Made by a program: the position numbers and the translations under genes. Shown in pieces: positions 1-12,074 of a DNA stretch of 64,000 bases; positions within the stretch are counted from its first letter, which is position 1, and each line of letters opens with the position of its first letter. Below the pieces are notes generated by a model. It worked only from the letters and a program-made list of their open reading frames with translations, was not told where the DNA came from and ran no database searches. The stretch is from NCBI GenBank assembly GCA_036346395.1, contig CM070599.1:26899232-26963231 (forward strand), read 5' to 3'. Source of the DNA: Hsuehochloa calcarea. Its lineage: Eukaryota; Streptophyta; Magnoliopsida; Poales; Poaceae.

Positions 1-352
1 GAGCAGACCTTAGATGTATTCTCTGCTTGTTACTGTTTATCATGAAGAATTGTTTTGCGTTGGCGGACGCTGACCACCACCGCCGCCGCCCAACGCCACG
101 GAGCCCACCGGTCTTGTGAGCGCGTTGCCATCCATGTTGCCGTGCGCGACCACATGTGCACGCCACGTCCGGAAGTTGTTCGGTCGTGTGCCACCAGCGC
201 CACCGTCGGCCATGCACCACCGCCCGAAGTCGCGTATGCCCGGTGACGGACCCGGATTTTCAAAATCGCGAATTCTCTGTGAAAGTACTATGCTATTCCC
301 AATATCAATAGATATCACCCACATACATATTGCTGAATCATTTCATACAAGT
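1..352. other. Unassigned flank
   Basis: GC-rich start of the window with short open frames that match nothing I recognise. The gypsy element's left LTR appears to begin near its right end. I see no gene here. Confidence 0.3.
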
Positions 353-3300
353 TGTAAGACCAAACCATTCATTAATTTAACACATCAGAGTTTACATAGA
401 CCGCATTGGGTCAAATTTACAATAATGGCTGAAGAGGCCAAAAGATTACATCACAAAACAGCAGAAAATAAACGGTTTCGACCACCTAGTCGAAAGGGAG
501 ACTACTGTGAAAGAAATAGGGGAGGCAGAGCACATCTCCTCACAGGCAAGTGACTGGGATACTCGTGTACGACTGGTATTAACCAAGGACTTAGAAAATA
601 CTGGTCGTACACAAGTACCGACGTGCCAGCTAGACTGGGGTGAGACTTAGACTACTCGAAAGCTAGACTACTCTTCATCGCCGCCTTGGCCATCGACTTT
701 AGGGTCCACGTAGACATAGTCGTAGTCTCCTAGATCCGAGGGGTCCGAAGGTCGGGGAAAAGAGCAAGGATGAGCACAACTTTCATGCTCATGAGCCAAC
801 ACACAAGATGCAATAATATACATGCAAGGCTTAACAAGGGTGGCTTGGGTTCTTTTATTTGCTAAAGCAATGTTTTCAAATATCTATATTAGTAAAATCC
901 TATCACATAACATTTTAACCAAAATGCATTTTGTAAAGAGAGTAATTGTGTAGTAATAGAATACAGCAGAGGATACCTCCACCTATGCTTATTTTTTATC
1001 GTGGCTACCTCCACCACTTACCACCACTGGGTACGACCACCTAGGAACAACAAGAGGTCAAGGTTACATCCACCCGACCAGTTTTTCAACCCATCCACAA
1101 AGATTTTTGAAATAGAGCTAACTCTAGTAAGTTCCTATGTCCGCCTTTGACCGTAGGCATGGCTGTTTAAACAATTTTACACTTTGCAAAGGTTTGTACA
1201 CTGTACCCACAAGAGGTAATTAACTCGTAGCCCCACACGACTCCTTAGTCATGTGGTCAAGAAACAATCACAGTAACTTTTCAAATCACCTCGTCCCTTT
1301 TGTCATCTCACCTATATGGGGTTATGCCTATACGTTGTGTGAGATGTTCACCACAACGACTAGCGCAGCTAGCCCTGGCCACAACGACTAGCACAGCTGG
1401 CAACTTCACCTTACCACGGTGTCCCTTTCAGGCCGGAACGCATCCGCCGCTTGTACTGCCCCGATCCTCTCCAGTGAGATGACTTTTAGGGTTCGATAAC
1501 TTTACTAAGCCAAGTTGCACTTTGCAGACTTGTGGTTGCACATGGTTTACAATGGGAGGTCATCACCGAATTAAGTCCTTAAAGAAATATGTGCGATTCA
1601 TACCACATTCCACACATTCTCGTTCTACAGTCGCACCCACCATCATACCATCCGCCCAGATGTAGTATAGCAGTTTGGGGTTTTGAGGAGGAAAAATCAA
1701 TTTATCTCAAATACTTCAGCCATGTACCTCCCATGACTTGCCAAAAACCACTTTATGATTTAAGAGATGATGGTTGGAATATTTTAATACTCCAGTACTT
1801 AAGCAAGACTAGCATGTCTCTCAAGTATAACCTATAGCTAGTAAATTATCACATAGTTACTAGGGGGTACGGAATAATGGATTCGATTGCCAAAGGATGG
1901 GGTATTAATTAATTAACCAACAAGTTGGCATTTAACTACCTTAAGAGTTAACATACATTGTTAAAAAATTAAAGCATGCAATTTTTGTAATTTAAAGGAA
2001 TATAATTTGCATACAAAAAACTAGGCTCATAATGATCAAAGTATTGACTCCCCGAGCTATGGGCAAGAGAGTCCTAGTGGTCTTGAGCTTGATCAAACTG
2101 GAGATCTCTTGCTTCCTCGAACTCTACTAGGATGAACATACCGAAAAGATCAATAAGTAGAGAGGATAAATAAACACACAAGAAATAATAAATGAACTTC
2201 AAATTAAAGAAGACCAGTGCCAAAAGCAAGATCTTGAAATTAGATGAATTTAGAAACAAAGAACATTATAATCAGAGTTATAATGGAGGAGAACGGAGTC
2301 CTCGAAGCTTTGCTTTGATGCGATCATCCGATTCCAGGAGGTCGACTACACCACGAGGAGGAAGGTTCGACTACACCACGTGGTAGGAAGGATTCGACTA
2401 CTCAATGTGGTCGAAAGAAAGAAGGATTCGACTACTCAATGTGGTTGAAAGAAGGAAAGATTCGACTACTCGGTAACATCCCAAAGCTCGTGGACAAAAG
2501 AAAAGAAGGATTCTAGAATTTACCTCCTTGAAATGTGGCTTGGCAAGTGTTGCAATTCAAGATATTCTAGAAGAGGAAATACTTTTCCTAAATTCTTGGT
2601 CATCTGGTAACCTCCCGAGAAATTTCATAATTTTTAGAAATTATTTGCTATTTCTTAATAATTTGGTCAAACTGTTGCCTAAGCGGCGGCTTGTGAATTT
2701 TCTAGCGAAGGGTTGGTCGAGACCAAAAACCTTGGGCTCGAAACGAGTCGGACTTCGACGACTACAAGGAAGTGGTCGATGGACTACGAGAGAGGTGGTC
2801 GTCGGAACTAGGACATCCGATTTGGGTGGGGACAAGGTGCATTATCTTGCCGGCCAACCGCCAAAGTAGAGTAGGCATATGGTCGTTGAAGTTTCGCCCT
2901 TGGCTACCATCATAGGGTTTCGCCCACTCACGCCCGATCGAAAATAAAGAAAAAGTGGTCGTCTCCGGGGGAGGAGAGGGCGGATCGTATCGGAGCCCAT
3001 TTTATAATCCTCATGTCCACTACTACTCTAGAAAATTTCGAAAGTTTTTGGACTCAATAGAGAGGATTGATTTTCAAGCGGCTATAACTTCGCATAGAAC
3101 ATCCAAATGAATTTATTCTTATTGCTAAATTTAAAATCATGGTTTTCATTCTGTGATTTTTTCATAATTTTGGATGAATTTGTATTTTGGGGTCTTTTGG
3201 TGTTATTCGTTCTTATTGTGCTTTCGATTTCTTTCGGTAGGTTCAACGATATTATTGATTATGAGAGCGCTTCTCTGTAGCAAGAGGGTATTCCACGACA

Positions 3301-3937
3301 AGGTAAGCGGTTTGATCATGTTAATCCCAAGAAAGTCTAATATATTGATTTCAACTTGTATATATGCATTGCTATTTTGTTGTTAAAATTTTTGATCCTA
3401 TAGTTGCAAATGGACGGTAGTATTGGGCGATCATCGACTTAGTTGATGATCTTGATCACACTAAAACTTATTATTACTCCATTATGTCCAGCACCTTGTG
3501 CTTTGTTAATTTATAAATCTCAAACTGAAAATAAATTTTTTTAGACTTGGGCATAATGATATGTTGGTGTGATTGTTTGGTGTGACATGGAAAAGCGCTT
3601 TTTGCTAACCACGAGAGGGATATAAGACCTCTCTTGAAATAGGTGGGTTGTGTGTGTTGTGTGAAAAGGATATGTGTTATTGTGTCGGGTGTGCGGTGGT
3701 GGAGTTTGGTAGGTTTTGGAAACAAAGAAGACTAAGGAAGTGTGCTTCATAGCTTGGCAAAAGGCGGTCGGCGTGTGGGTACATTGGTACAACCTCGTCC
3801 GAGAAGATACTAAACGACATCCTATTTGTTGCAGAGGAGGAAGGTGAGCCCTAAAATGACGACTAGCTCGGTGGACCAGGTTGGTTGCCTTGTGGGTTAA
3901 AGGCACACTAATTGACTTTTGTTTAGGATGTTACAAA
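353..3937 (-). repeat. Left (3') LTR of the chromovirus-like element
   Basis: Homologous to about 8968-12074. Shared landmarks in order include GACTGGGATACTC, CTGTTTAAACA, TTTAGGGTTCGATAAC and AACGGAGTCCTCGAA. Agreement is clear to about 2880. Beyond that the left copy has several hundred extra AT-rich bases (about 3000-3780) before a stretch resembling the right LTR's end (GAGAAGATACTA, then GATGTTACA at 3929-3937). The end coordinate is therefore approximate, and the extra piece is either an insertion here or a deletion in the right copy. No host gene is seen. Confidence 0.65.
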
Positions 3938-4333
3938 CCTACTATGGATTCTATGTGATGAATGGAGTTGATACATAATTTTTGTATGGGGTGTGTGTCT
4001 TGCACCACCTTAAGCCGGAATCTTGACCCCAAGATTCAAGCAACTCTAAGATTGGTCCTCTCACCTTGTTCTTGTTTAAGTTTTGAAAAGTTGGACAATG
4101 AGTGTTGAGAATATAAAGTGTTGGCTGTCTTTTAGTGGAGATGAGAACTCCGAGTTTTAGTGCAGGTTTTGGATAGCAAGCACCTAGTTCTTCGGTCTTC
4201 GTGTCCTAAGTGTCTTCTCTATGCGATAAGACTTGAGTTGCGTTCTGGTTCATTCCATACGAGTTTGTCGCTCCATTGAACAAATATTTGGAGTTCATTT
4301 CTTTGCTGGTTATATATTTATAATTGGGAGGGG
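3938..4333. other. 3' untranslated internal region of the chromovirus-like element
   Basis: Lies between the apparent left LTR edge and the pol stop region. I see no coding potential and could not find a convincing polypurine tract. Confidence 0.35.
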
Positions 4334-4648
4334 CTAGTTGATGATTTGGCATCGGGTTTGCTTCTCCATGACGTCGAGGATCTTGATCGGGTGCTTTGGA
4401 TAAGTCAGATCTTTCTGCAACGCAATGGCTTCAACTAGAGTATGCTCCTCAAGTACTCGGAGACACTTCTTGATCTGAGAGACGTGGAACACGTTGTAAA
4501 CGTCTGACAAATCTTCAGGTAACTTTAGTTGATAGGTGACTTCCCCACGCTTGACGGTGATCGGGAACGGGTCGATGTATCTTGGTGCAAGCTTGCCTTT
4601 CACTTTGAATCTTGTAGTTCCACGAAGCGGTGATACTTTGAGATACAC
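4334..4648 (-). pseudogene. Integrase C-terminal region of gypsy pol
   Basis: A 104-residue open stretch corresponding to the last part of a chromovirus integrase. It has the GKLAPRY motif near residue 19, followed by a QLKLPEDLSDVYNVFHVSQ-type segment and a KHPIKILD segment, all typical of Tekay/Del polyproteins. These residues normally follow the catalytic core and lead towards a chromodomain. The chromodomain itself is not visible because the frame ends soon after. The fragment is separated by a frame break from the integrase piece at 4662-4956. The methionine at its start is internal to the ancestral polyprotein and is not a true start. Confidence 0.8.
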
Positions 4649-4661
4649 ATTATCTCCAACT

Positions 4662-4956
4662 TCAATGGTTAATCCCCTTCGACAATTGTTGACAAAACTC
4701 TTCTATCTGGACTGAGCTGCTTGAAATCGATCTATGATCAGTCGAACTTTCTTTTGTCTTGCTTGAGGGTATTTGATCCAAAGACATAACCTTCTCCTGA
4801 TTCTGACCAATGCAGAGGAGTTCTGCATTTTCTCCCATAGAGTGCTTCAAACGAGGACATTTTAGACCACTGAAAGCTGTTGTTGTATATGAAATTGGCA
4901 TACGGTAGGCATTTCTCCCAGTCTATAGTAAATTCCAAAGCACAAGATCTAAGCAT
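4662..4956 (-). pseudogene. Integrase core, distal part
   Basis: Two overlapping frames contain the conserved integrase segment with WEKCLPYANF, YNNSFQ and FEALYGRKCRTPL, which lies downstream of the catalytic DDE residues in Ty3/gypsy integrases. The frame changes after the GRKCRTPL block, so a frameshift has disrupted this part of pol. It continues the minus-strand polyprotein between the pieces at 5025-5207 and 4334-4648. It is a remnant only. Confidence 0.75.
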
Positions 4957-5024
4957 GTCTTCTATAATCTAATTTGTTCTCTCTGTCTGGCCATCAGTCT
5001 GAGGATGATACGCTATGCTGAAAT

Positions 5025-5207
5025 TCAGGTAGGTTCCGAGTGCATCATGCAGACTAGCTTAGAAATGCGAGGTGAACTAGGAACCTTGATCGAGACTATC
5101 CTTTTGAGTAGTCCATGTAAGCACACAATACGAGGTATATATAGCTCGGCTAATCTATCTCCCTTGTAGGTGGCCTTCACTGGGATAAAGTGGACGACTT
5201 TTGCCAA
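5025..5207 (-). pseudogene. Integrase core, proximal part
   Basis: A short frame with the block MAKVVHFIPVKATY followed by LAELYIPRIVCLHG, the familiar start of the gypsy integrase catalytic core (rve domain). After IVS the expected aspartate and the segment normally reading D-R-G are absent or out of frame, so a catalytic residue cannot be placed. It lies in order between the integrase zinc-binding region (5298-5861) and the distal core (4662-4956). Confidence 0.7.
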
Positions 5208-5297
5208 TCTGTCGACTATGACTCATACTGAATTACATCCGGACTTGGTTCAAGGCAGGCCGGTAATGAAATCCATCCTAATTTCTTCCCACTTTGA

Positions 5298-5861
5298 CTA
5301 AGGGATTTGCAACGGTTGAAGCAATCCTGCTGGTTGTTGATGCTTGGCTTTGATTTGCTGACACACATCACAACAAGCTACAAACTCGATGATGTCTCTC
5401 TTCATTTGTGGCCACCAATATAAAATCTTCATATCTTCATACATCTTGGTGTTGCCTGGATGCAGTGTGTAGACTGAGCTGTGCGCTTCTTTCAGTATCA
5501 ATTCTTTGAGTTCCTTCTGGTATGGAACAAAGAGATGTTTTCCATACCATAGGACTCCTTGCTGATCTTGGTTCATCTTAGGGGCATTTCCTTTAGTTAT
5601 GAGATGCTTGAATCTCTGGACTCCAGGGTGTCCTTCTTGAAGGGTCTTGATCTGCTCTTCAAGAGTTGGGCGTACTTCCACGGTGGCTAGGGTGCCTTGC
5701 TCTACTAACTCAAGGTTGAGTGCTTCAAACTCCTCGTAGAGCTCAGGTTGGTGTTCTTGAATCATGACATTACTGCAGTAGGACTTACGATTTAATGCAT
5801 CTGTGACAACATTAGCCTTACTAGGATGATAATGGACATCCAAATTGTAATCCTTAATCAA
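5298..5861 (-). pseudogene. RNase H tail and integrase zinc-binding domain of gypsy pol
   Basis: A 187-residue open frame, the longest intact piece of this pol. Residues 1-26 (MIKDYNLDVHYHPSKANVVT then DALNRK) are the end of the RNase H domain, where the normal text is GKANVVADALSRK. A linker follows. From about residue 130 comes the integrase HHCC zinc finger region: EAHSSVYTLHPGNTKMY supplies the histidines and CCDVCQQIKA the two cysteines. The last residues (QPAGLLQPLQIP) are the usual link to the catalytic core. The frame then breaks. Confidence 0.85.
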
Positions 5862-6408
5862 CTCTAATCATCTTGTTTGTCAAAGGTTGAGGTCTGACTG
5901 GGTGAAAATATACTTGAGACTCTTGTGGTCTATGTAGATATCACAATGATTTTTGATCAGGTAATGCCGCCATATTTTTAAGGCATGCACCATTGCTGCT
6001 AACTCCAGATCATGAGTTGGATAGCTGCCTTGTGAGGACGAAGCTATCGGGATGCATAAGCTACAACTTGTCCACCTTGCATAAGCACGCAGCCAAGACC
6101 TTGGCGTGAAGCATCACAATAGACTTCAAAGTCCCTGTGCATATCTGACAAGGTCAACACTGGTGCAGAGGTTAACCTTTTCTTCAATTCTTAGAAACTC
6201 TTTTCACAGGCTGCTGTTCATTTATACTTCTTTTCCTTTTTAAGAAGATGGGTCCTCGGTTTGGAGACCTCGAGAACCCTTCGATGAAGTGTTTGTAGTA
6301 CTCGGCCAAACCAAGGAAACTACGCACTTCGGTTACCGAGGTAGGCTGCTTCCATTCCACGACAACTTCTACTTTAGATGGATCAACTGCTACTCCTTCA
6401 GTAGACAC
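5862..6408 (-). pseudogene. RT thumb / connection and RNase H remnant
   Basis: Residues in 6184-6408 read VDPSKVEVVVEWKQPTSVTEV and then RSFLGLAEYYKHFIEGFS, the conserved RT connection block of gypsy elements (normally FLGLAGYYRRFI). The stretch 5862-6183 should hold most of RNase H but is broken by stops; pieces of it are readable only by switching frames. It is continuous in order with the RT at 6390-6860 and the fragment at 5298-5861. Confidence 0.7.
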
Positions 6409-6860
6409 AACGTGCCCGGGGAAACTGATCTCTTGGAGCCAAAATTCACATTTGTTGTACCTGGCATAAAGTGGTGCTCCCTGAGCTTTTCTAGGACTAA
6501 ATGCAGATGTCCAGTATGATCTTCATGAGTTTTTGAGTAGATCAAGATGTCGTCTATGAATAAGACCACAAACTTGTCCAAGTATTCCACAAATACTTTG
6601 TTCATGAGGTTCATAAAGTAGGCTGATGCATTGGTCAAGCCAAACGATATGACCGTGAACTCAAACATGCCATACCGAGTGCTAAAAGCCATTGTAGGAA
6701 TGTCCCCCTCTCTGATCTTGAGCTGATAGTATCCTGACCTTAGGTCTACTTTGGAGAAGACTGTTGCTCCCGACAACTGGTCGAACAGGTCATCGACGCG
6801 GGGCAATGGATACTTGTTCCGGACGGCCACTTCATTGAGTGCTCGATAGTCTACACACAT
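6390..6860 (-). pseudogene. Reverse transcriptase core of gypsy pol
   Basis: A 156-residue frame with RT motifs in order: MCVDYRALN, KYPLPRVDDLFDQL, FSKVDLRSGYYQ, an F-E-F block followed by FGLTNA, and the catalytic FIDDILIYS. Both catalytic aspartates of the xIDD box are present, so this part is better preserved than the rest. The upstream RT segment and the junction to protease are disrupted between about 6860 and 7080. The methionine is internal to the ancestral polyprotein. It has no host function. Confidence 0.9.
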
Positions 6861-7081
6861 CTGGTGGTGCCATCCTTCTTCCTTATGAAAAGCATTGGCG
6901 AACCCGAGGGAGATGAGCTAGGTCAGATGAATCCTTTGCCTTACAAGTCTTCAATTTGTGTCTTAAGCTCTTCGAGTTCATCGACTGCCATGCGATATGG
7001 TCTCTTGGCCATTGGGGCTGTCCCTGGCTTCAAGTGGATCACAAACACAACATCTCTGTCTGGTGGCATAGTAGGCAATTC

Positions 7082-7500
7082 CTATGGGAAGACTTCTGGG
7101 TATGCTTCGACTACAGGCGTCGCCTTTAGGGATAACTCTTCGAGGTGGTGGACTGCTCGATTCAAGGCAGAGGAATGATCCACACTAACCCTTATCGTAG
7201 TCTCTGGGTCTTTGACAAGTATGACCACTCTGTTGGCACAATCTATTAAGCCCTGGTATTCGGCCAACCAATTCATCCCTAGGATGATGTCCAGAGTTTG
7301 GGATTCTAGCACTAGGAGATTTGCTAGGAATACATACTCCCTAAAGAAATCTCCACTCGGGGACTTACCGAGGTAGCATATAAGGATCTCTGGGTGAACT
7401 AAGCACCACAAGTTTCTTTAGCTTATAGGTTGGCAACTTATGCCTTTCAACAAATGTTCTCGAAACAAAAGAGTGTGAAACTCCAGAATCAAACAAAACT
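7082..7500 (-). pseudogene. Retropepsin (protease) and start of RT region
   Basis: About 7440-7500 on the minus strand encodes a retropepsin active-site stretch FDSGVSHSFV, close to the expected DSGASHSF, so the catalytic aspartate is kept. The following open frame (7082-7411) has the second conserved protease block DIILGMNWLAEYQGLIDC and then, further on, AYPEVFP, which opens the RT region in gypsy elements. A stop precedes the active-site block and a frame change separates it from the rest. Confidence 0.8.
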
Positions 7501-8825
7501 TATGTGGGTACTAAATTAACAGAGAACGTACCCATTAGCACCCCTGGGGCTTCTGGGCCTCCTCGGCTATGACATGGTTCACAGGACCATGATTCAGTGT
7601 CGGGGCAGACCTCGGGGCTTCGAAGTCTGAAGACTCTTGTTTTGATTTGATGTCTGGCCTTGAGCTGGTATGGCTTTTGAATTGAACTTCGTGGTGGTGC
7701 TCTGGCGTTGAGGGCACTTGTTGGCAAAGTATCATTTCTCTCCGTATTTGAAGCAGTGAAGGTGAGTTGCTGGGTTGAGTGTTGAAGGTTGCCCAGCGGG
7801 GTGAAGGGTGCGAAACCCATTCCCATTGGGGCGCAGAGCTAAAGCTGAAGTCCTATGAGATGAGCCTACTGGTGGTCGAAAAGATGAGCTGCCATGGAAT
7901 GCTGACTTCTGGGGGTAGCTACTTTGTGGCTTCTAGAATGCCATCTTTCGCTTGTGGCTGACTTCTGCGGCCTTTTTCTAATTTTCAAGCACGAGGGCTT
8001 TGTTGACCACGTGATGGAAGTTGGGGAAGTCATGGAGGATAAGCTGGACTCTCATGTCTTCACGCATTCCTTCCACAAAGCGGTTGAACTTCTCCTCTTC
8101 ATCAGCTACGTTGTTGGGAGTGTAGCGGGCAAGCTGGTTGAACTTTATCAGGTACTCGTCGACTGACATGTGCCCCTACTTGAGAGCTCTAAACTTATTC
8201 TTCTTTAATCTTATTGTACCAGCGGACACAAAGTTGGTCCTGAAATTATCCTTGAATTTAGCCCAGGGAATCCACTGTCATGCAGGTTCCATCCCATCTA
8301 GCTGCATTTCAGCAATTGCGTCAGCGATGGCGGGGTCTTGCTAATCCCCAGCCTCATGTGCTGCTTCTTTCGCTTCCTCTACCTCTTCCTCTTCTGCTAC
8401 TGGGCTCTCACCACCTCGGGCAGCGAGGTAGTTCTCCGCCAATGCAGCTGCGGCCCCCTTTAACTAATGGGTGGCAAAATCCACCTTATGTTGCTCTAAG
8501 CAGCGAGCTAGATGAAGCTTCTTCTCGTTGTCTCTGAGCTAGTATTCGGCTTCCAGTGGCTCATTGGCCGCAGCGAAGGTGAGGGGTCTTATCTTGAGGA
8601 AGTCTGCCAACTTCGAGTGGTGGCCAGCCGGTCCTGACTGCTGATTGGGAAGCAAAGCTTGGAGAATTTGCGTCTGTTGGAATATGACCTGCGCCATTGT
8701 CGAGTTTGTTGGCGGTGGGGGTGGTAGATCTTATCCACAACCACAGCCACGACCACGACCACGGTTTGCTGCAAAGGCACCTCAGGTTGGGGCAGCGGCT
8801 CTCCTAGGCGGCATCTGAAGAAGCG
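7501..8825 (-). pseudogene. Gag remnant of the chromovirus-like element
   Basis: The clearest part is 7978-8169, where MSVDEYLIKFNQLARYTPNNV and FVEGMREDMRVQL followed by LVLEN match the retrotransposon gag domain. Near 7715-7765 a zinc-knuckle-like block can be read (HCFKYGE, stop, YFANKCP): its second cysteine has become tyrosine and a stop interrupts it. The N-terminus lies close to 8800-8825, where a methionine-proline-proline-arginine-rich start typical of this clade can be read. Several frameshifts lie between these blocks, so no full-length product is possible. Confidence 0.7.
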
Positions 8826-8967
8826 AAAAGGTTCAGGACTAGAGGGGGGTATATGATGGTTTACTAGCCCTCTAGAGCACAACAAAAGAACTTGAACCAA
8901 ACGAGGGAAACGATCACACACAAATACAAATCCTAGAATGGTTGCATTATATTAAGAGGGGGTTAGG

Positions 8968-11900
8968 TGTTACATGGCTTCAGAAATATACCATGCCATG
9001 CCACGCCACGACACAAGATACAACTCACAATGACAAGCGACTGGGATACTCATGTATGATTGGTATTAACCAAGGACTTGGAAAATACTGGTCGTACACA
9101 AGTACCGACGAGTCAACTAGACTGGGGAGAGACTTAGACTACTCAAAAGCTAGACTACTCTTCATCGCTGCCTTGGCCATCGACTTCAGGGTCCTCGTAG
9201 ATGTAGTGGTAGTCTCCAAGATCTACAGGGTCTGAAGGTTAGGGAAAGAGCGAGGATGAGCACAACTTTCGTGCTCGTGAGCCAACACACAATATGCAAT
9301 AATATACATGCAAGGCTTGGCAAGGGTGGCTCGGGTTCTTTTATTTGCTAAAGTAGTATTTTTAAATATCAATATTAGTAAAGTCCTATCACTTAGCATT
9401 TTAACCAAAATGCATTTTGTAAAGAGTGTAATTGTGCAGTAATAGAATACAGCCGAGGCTACCTCTACCTATGCTTATTTTTATCGTGGTTACCTCAACC
9501 ACTTACCAACACTGGGTACGACCACCTAGGAACAACACGAGGTCAAGGTTACATTCACCCGACCAGTTTTTCAACCCATCCACAAAGGTTTTTAAAATAG
9601 AGCTAACTCTAGTAAGTTCTCATGTCCGCCTTTGACCATAAGCACGATTGTTTAAACAGTTTTACACTCTGCAGAGGTTTGTACACTATACCCACAAGAG
9701 ATAATAAACTCGTATCCCTGCACGATTCATTAGTCATGAGGTCGTGAAACCATCACAATAAATTTTAGAATCACCTCGCCACTTCCATCATCTCACCCAT
9801 ATGGGGTTACACCCATACGTTATGCAGGATGTTCACCACAATGACTAGCACAGCTGGCCCTGACCACAACGACTAGCACAACTGGTAACTTCACCTTACC
9901 ATGATGTCCCTTTCAGGTCGGAACACATCCGCTGCTTATACTGCCCCAATCCTCTCTAGCGAGATGACTTTTAGGGTTCGATAACTTTACTAAGCCAAGT
10001 TGCACTTTGCAAACTTATGGTTGCACATGTTTTACGGTGGGAGGTCATCACTGGATTAAGTCCTTAATGTCATCTAGGCGGTTTATACCACATTCCACAC
10101 ATTCTCATGCTACAGTTGCTCCCACCATCATACCATCTGCCCAGACGTAGGATAGTAGTTTGGGGTTTTGTGGAGGATAAATTTATCACAAATACTTCAA
10201 CCATGTACCTCCCATGATTGCCCAAACCCATTTTATGATTTAAGAGATGATGGTTGGGACATTTTAATGCCCCGGTACTTAAACAAGACTAGCATGTCGC
10301 TTAAGTACAATCTATAGCTAGTAAATTACCATATAGTTCCTAGGGGACACAAAATAATGGATTCAATTGCCAAAGGATGGGGTAGTAATTAATTTTCCAA
10401 GAAGTGGGCATTTAACTACCTTAAGAGTTAACATACGTTGCTAAAAAATTAAAACATGCAGTTTTGGTAATTTAAAGGAATATAATTTGCATACAAAAAA
10501 ACTATGCTCAGAATGATCAAAGTATTGACTTGCCTGAGCTATGGCAAGAGAGTCCGTGTGGTTTTGAGCTTGATCAAACTAGAGATCTCTTGCTTCCCCG
10601 AACTCTACTCGGAGGAACATACCGGAAAAGATCAACAAGCATAGAGGATAAATAAATACACAAAAATAATAAATAAACTCCAAATTAAATAAGACCAGTA
10701 TCAAAAGCAAGATCTTGAGTTTAGATGAATTTAGAAACAAAGAACATTGTAATCGGAGTTATAATGGAGGAGAACGGAGTCCTCGAATCTTTGCTTTCGA
10801 TTACTGATCATCCGATTCCACGAGGTCGGAGGGAGGGGGTTCGACAACACCACGTGGTAGGAAGGATTTGACTATTTAACGTGGTTGAAAGAAGGAAGGA
10901 TTTGACTACTCAACGTGGTCGAAAGAAGGAAGGATTCGATTACTCGACGTGATCGAAAGAAAAGAGGGATTCGACTGCTCAGCACGGTCGAAATAAAAGA
11001 AAGACTCGAAATGAGGGCTCGAATGCTCAACGCGGTCGAAAGAAAGGATGGACACAACTGCTCAACGTGATCGAAAGAAAAGAAGCATTCGGCTGCTCGA
11101 AGCGATCGAAAGAAAAGAACATGATAGAGCAGGGGCATAGAAAACTCACCAAGATCGAGAGAGAGGCCGGAGGGAGGGGTCGGCGGACGGCGAATTACGA
11201 CGAGGAAGCTCGCAGTTGAAGGTGAAGGAGGACGGCGGTGAAGGGGTCAGCCGAGATTGAAGGAGAAGAGGAAGGTGGCGGCTCCTGTGTAACAAGACCG
11301 AAGTGAGTGAGGGATGGCTTCAAGGAGCTCTGGGGCATGAAATGGCGCGGTAGAGGAGGGGCGACACCGGTGCAGTGAGGACCAAGAGAAGGTGTGTGGC
11401 GGCCTTATTTTGGAGCTCGGGGCTTCGAACAATCACAACAACAAAAGTGAGATATGGAGAAAGAAAGGAGAGTTGAGGGGGAAACAAGAGGAGGCAAAAT
11501 AGTTCCCTAGTGCTCCATTTATAAAGGAAGGAAGAGGGGTTGGGTTGGGCGTCAAGATGGAGTGACCGGATTTGCGTCGGCACGGGGGAAACAACGGCAA
11601 TTAACGTGCAGACGGCGCTTAATGCACAAAAGGTAGTGCAGTGATAACGACATTTAATGCGCAGATGAGACGGCAGCGACAACGACATTTAATGCGCACA
11701 GTGCTGCGAGAAAAAGAGAATATGCTGGCCTAAATCGAAGGGCTGGTCGACTACGAGGAGGTGATCGCAACTAGGACCAGGTGGGGATAAGGTGCACGGG
11801 CGCAGTAGAGCAAGCACATGGTCGAAAGAAGATTTCGACCACCTGGTCAAAAAGAAGGAAAAAGGGGCAGGGGAAGGAGAGGGGCTAGATGGGTGGGTTC

Positions 11901-12074
11901 AACAGAGAGGATTCGAAAGGAAACCGAGATTCAAGCTGAAACTCAAAATCCAAATTTTTAAATGAGGTAGAAACTAGAGAATTTTTGCAAATACACTATA
12001 ACTTGAAATAGGTTTTGAAAACCAAGAAGACAAACGAGAAGATACTAGACGACATTCGAAAATGTGATGTTACA
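8968..12074 (-). repeat. Right (5') LTR of the chromovirus-like element
   Basis: Partner of the left LTR. The start is approximate: clear homology begins near 9020, and a TGTTACA at 8973 is a possible edge. No good tRNA primer-binding site was found next to it, so the junction may be eroded. The copy contains about 10800-11700, a GA-rich, GC-rich stretch better developed than in the left copy. The LTR ends at GATGTTACA just before CCCGGCC. Confidence 0.65.
11517..11523 (-). promoter_or_regulatory. Putative LTR TATA box
   Basis: The minus strand reads TATAAAT within the right LTR, upstream (in minus-strand sense) of a purine/pyrimidine-skewed leader. It is a plausible promoter for the retroelement. 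Motif only; no other support. Confidence 0.35.

Larger units (their letters stand above)
353..12074 (-). mobile_element. Decayed Ty3/gypsy chromovirus-like (Tekay/Del-type) retrotransposon
   Basis: Read on the minus strand the order is right LTR, gag, protease, reverse transcriptase, RNase H, integrase, left LTR, which is the Ty3/gypsy order. Two long direct repeats flank a core of about 5 kb: the tract starting near 533 recurs near 9025 and stays alignable to about 2880 and 11810. The pol fragments carry the wording of Tekay/Del-type chromovirus polyproteins (integrase end with VFHVSQ and KGKLAPRY). Frameshifts and stops break every domain, so the element is not autonomous. The outer limits are my estimate. 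The left LTR may open with TGTAAGACC at 353 and the right one may close with GATGTTACA at 12074. No matching target duplication was found, so the borders may be eroded. Confidence 0.85.
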
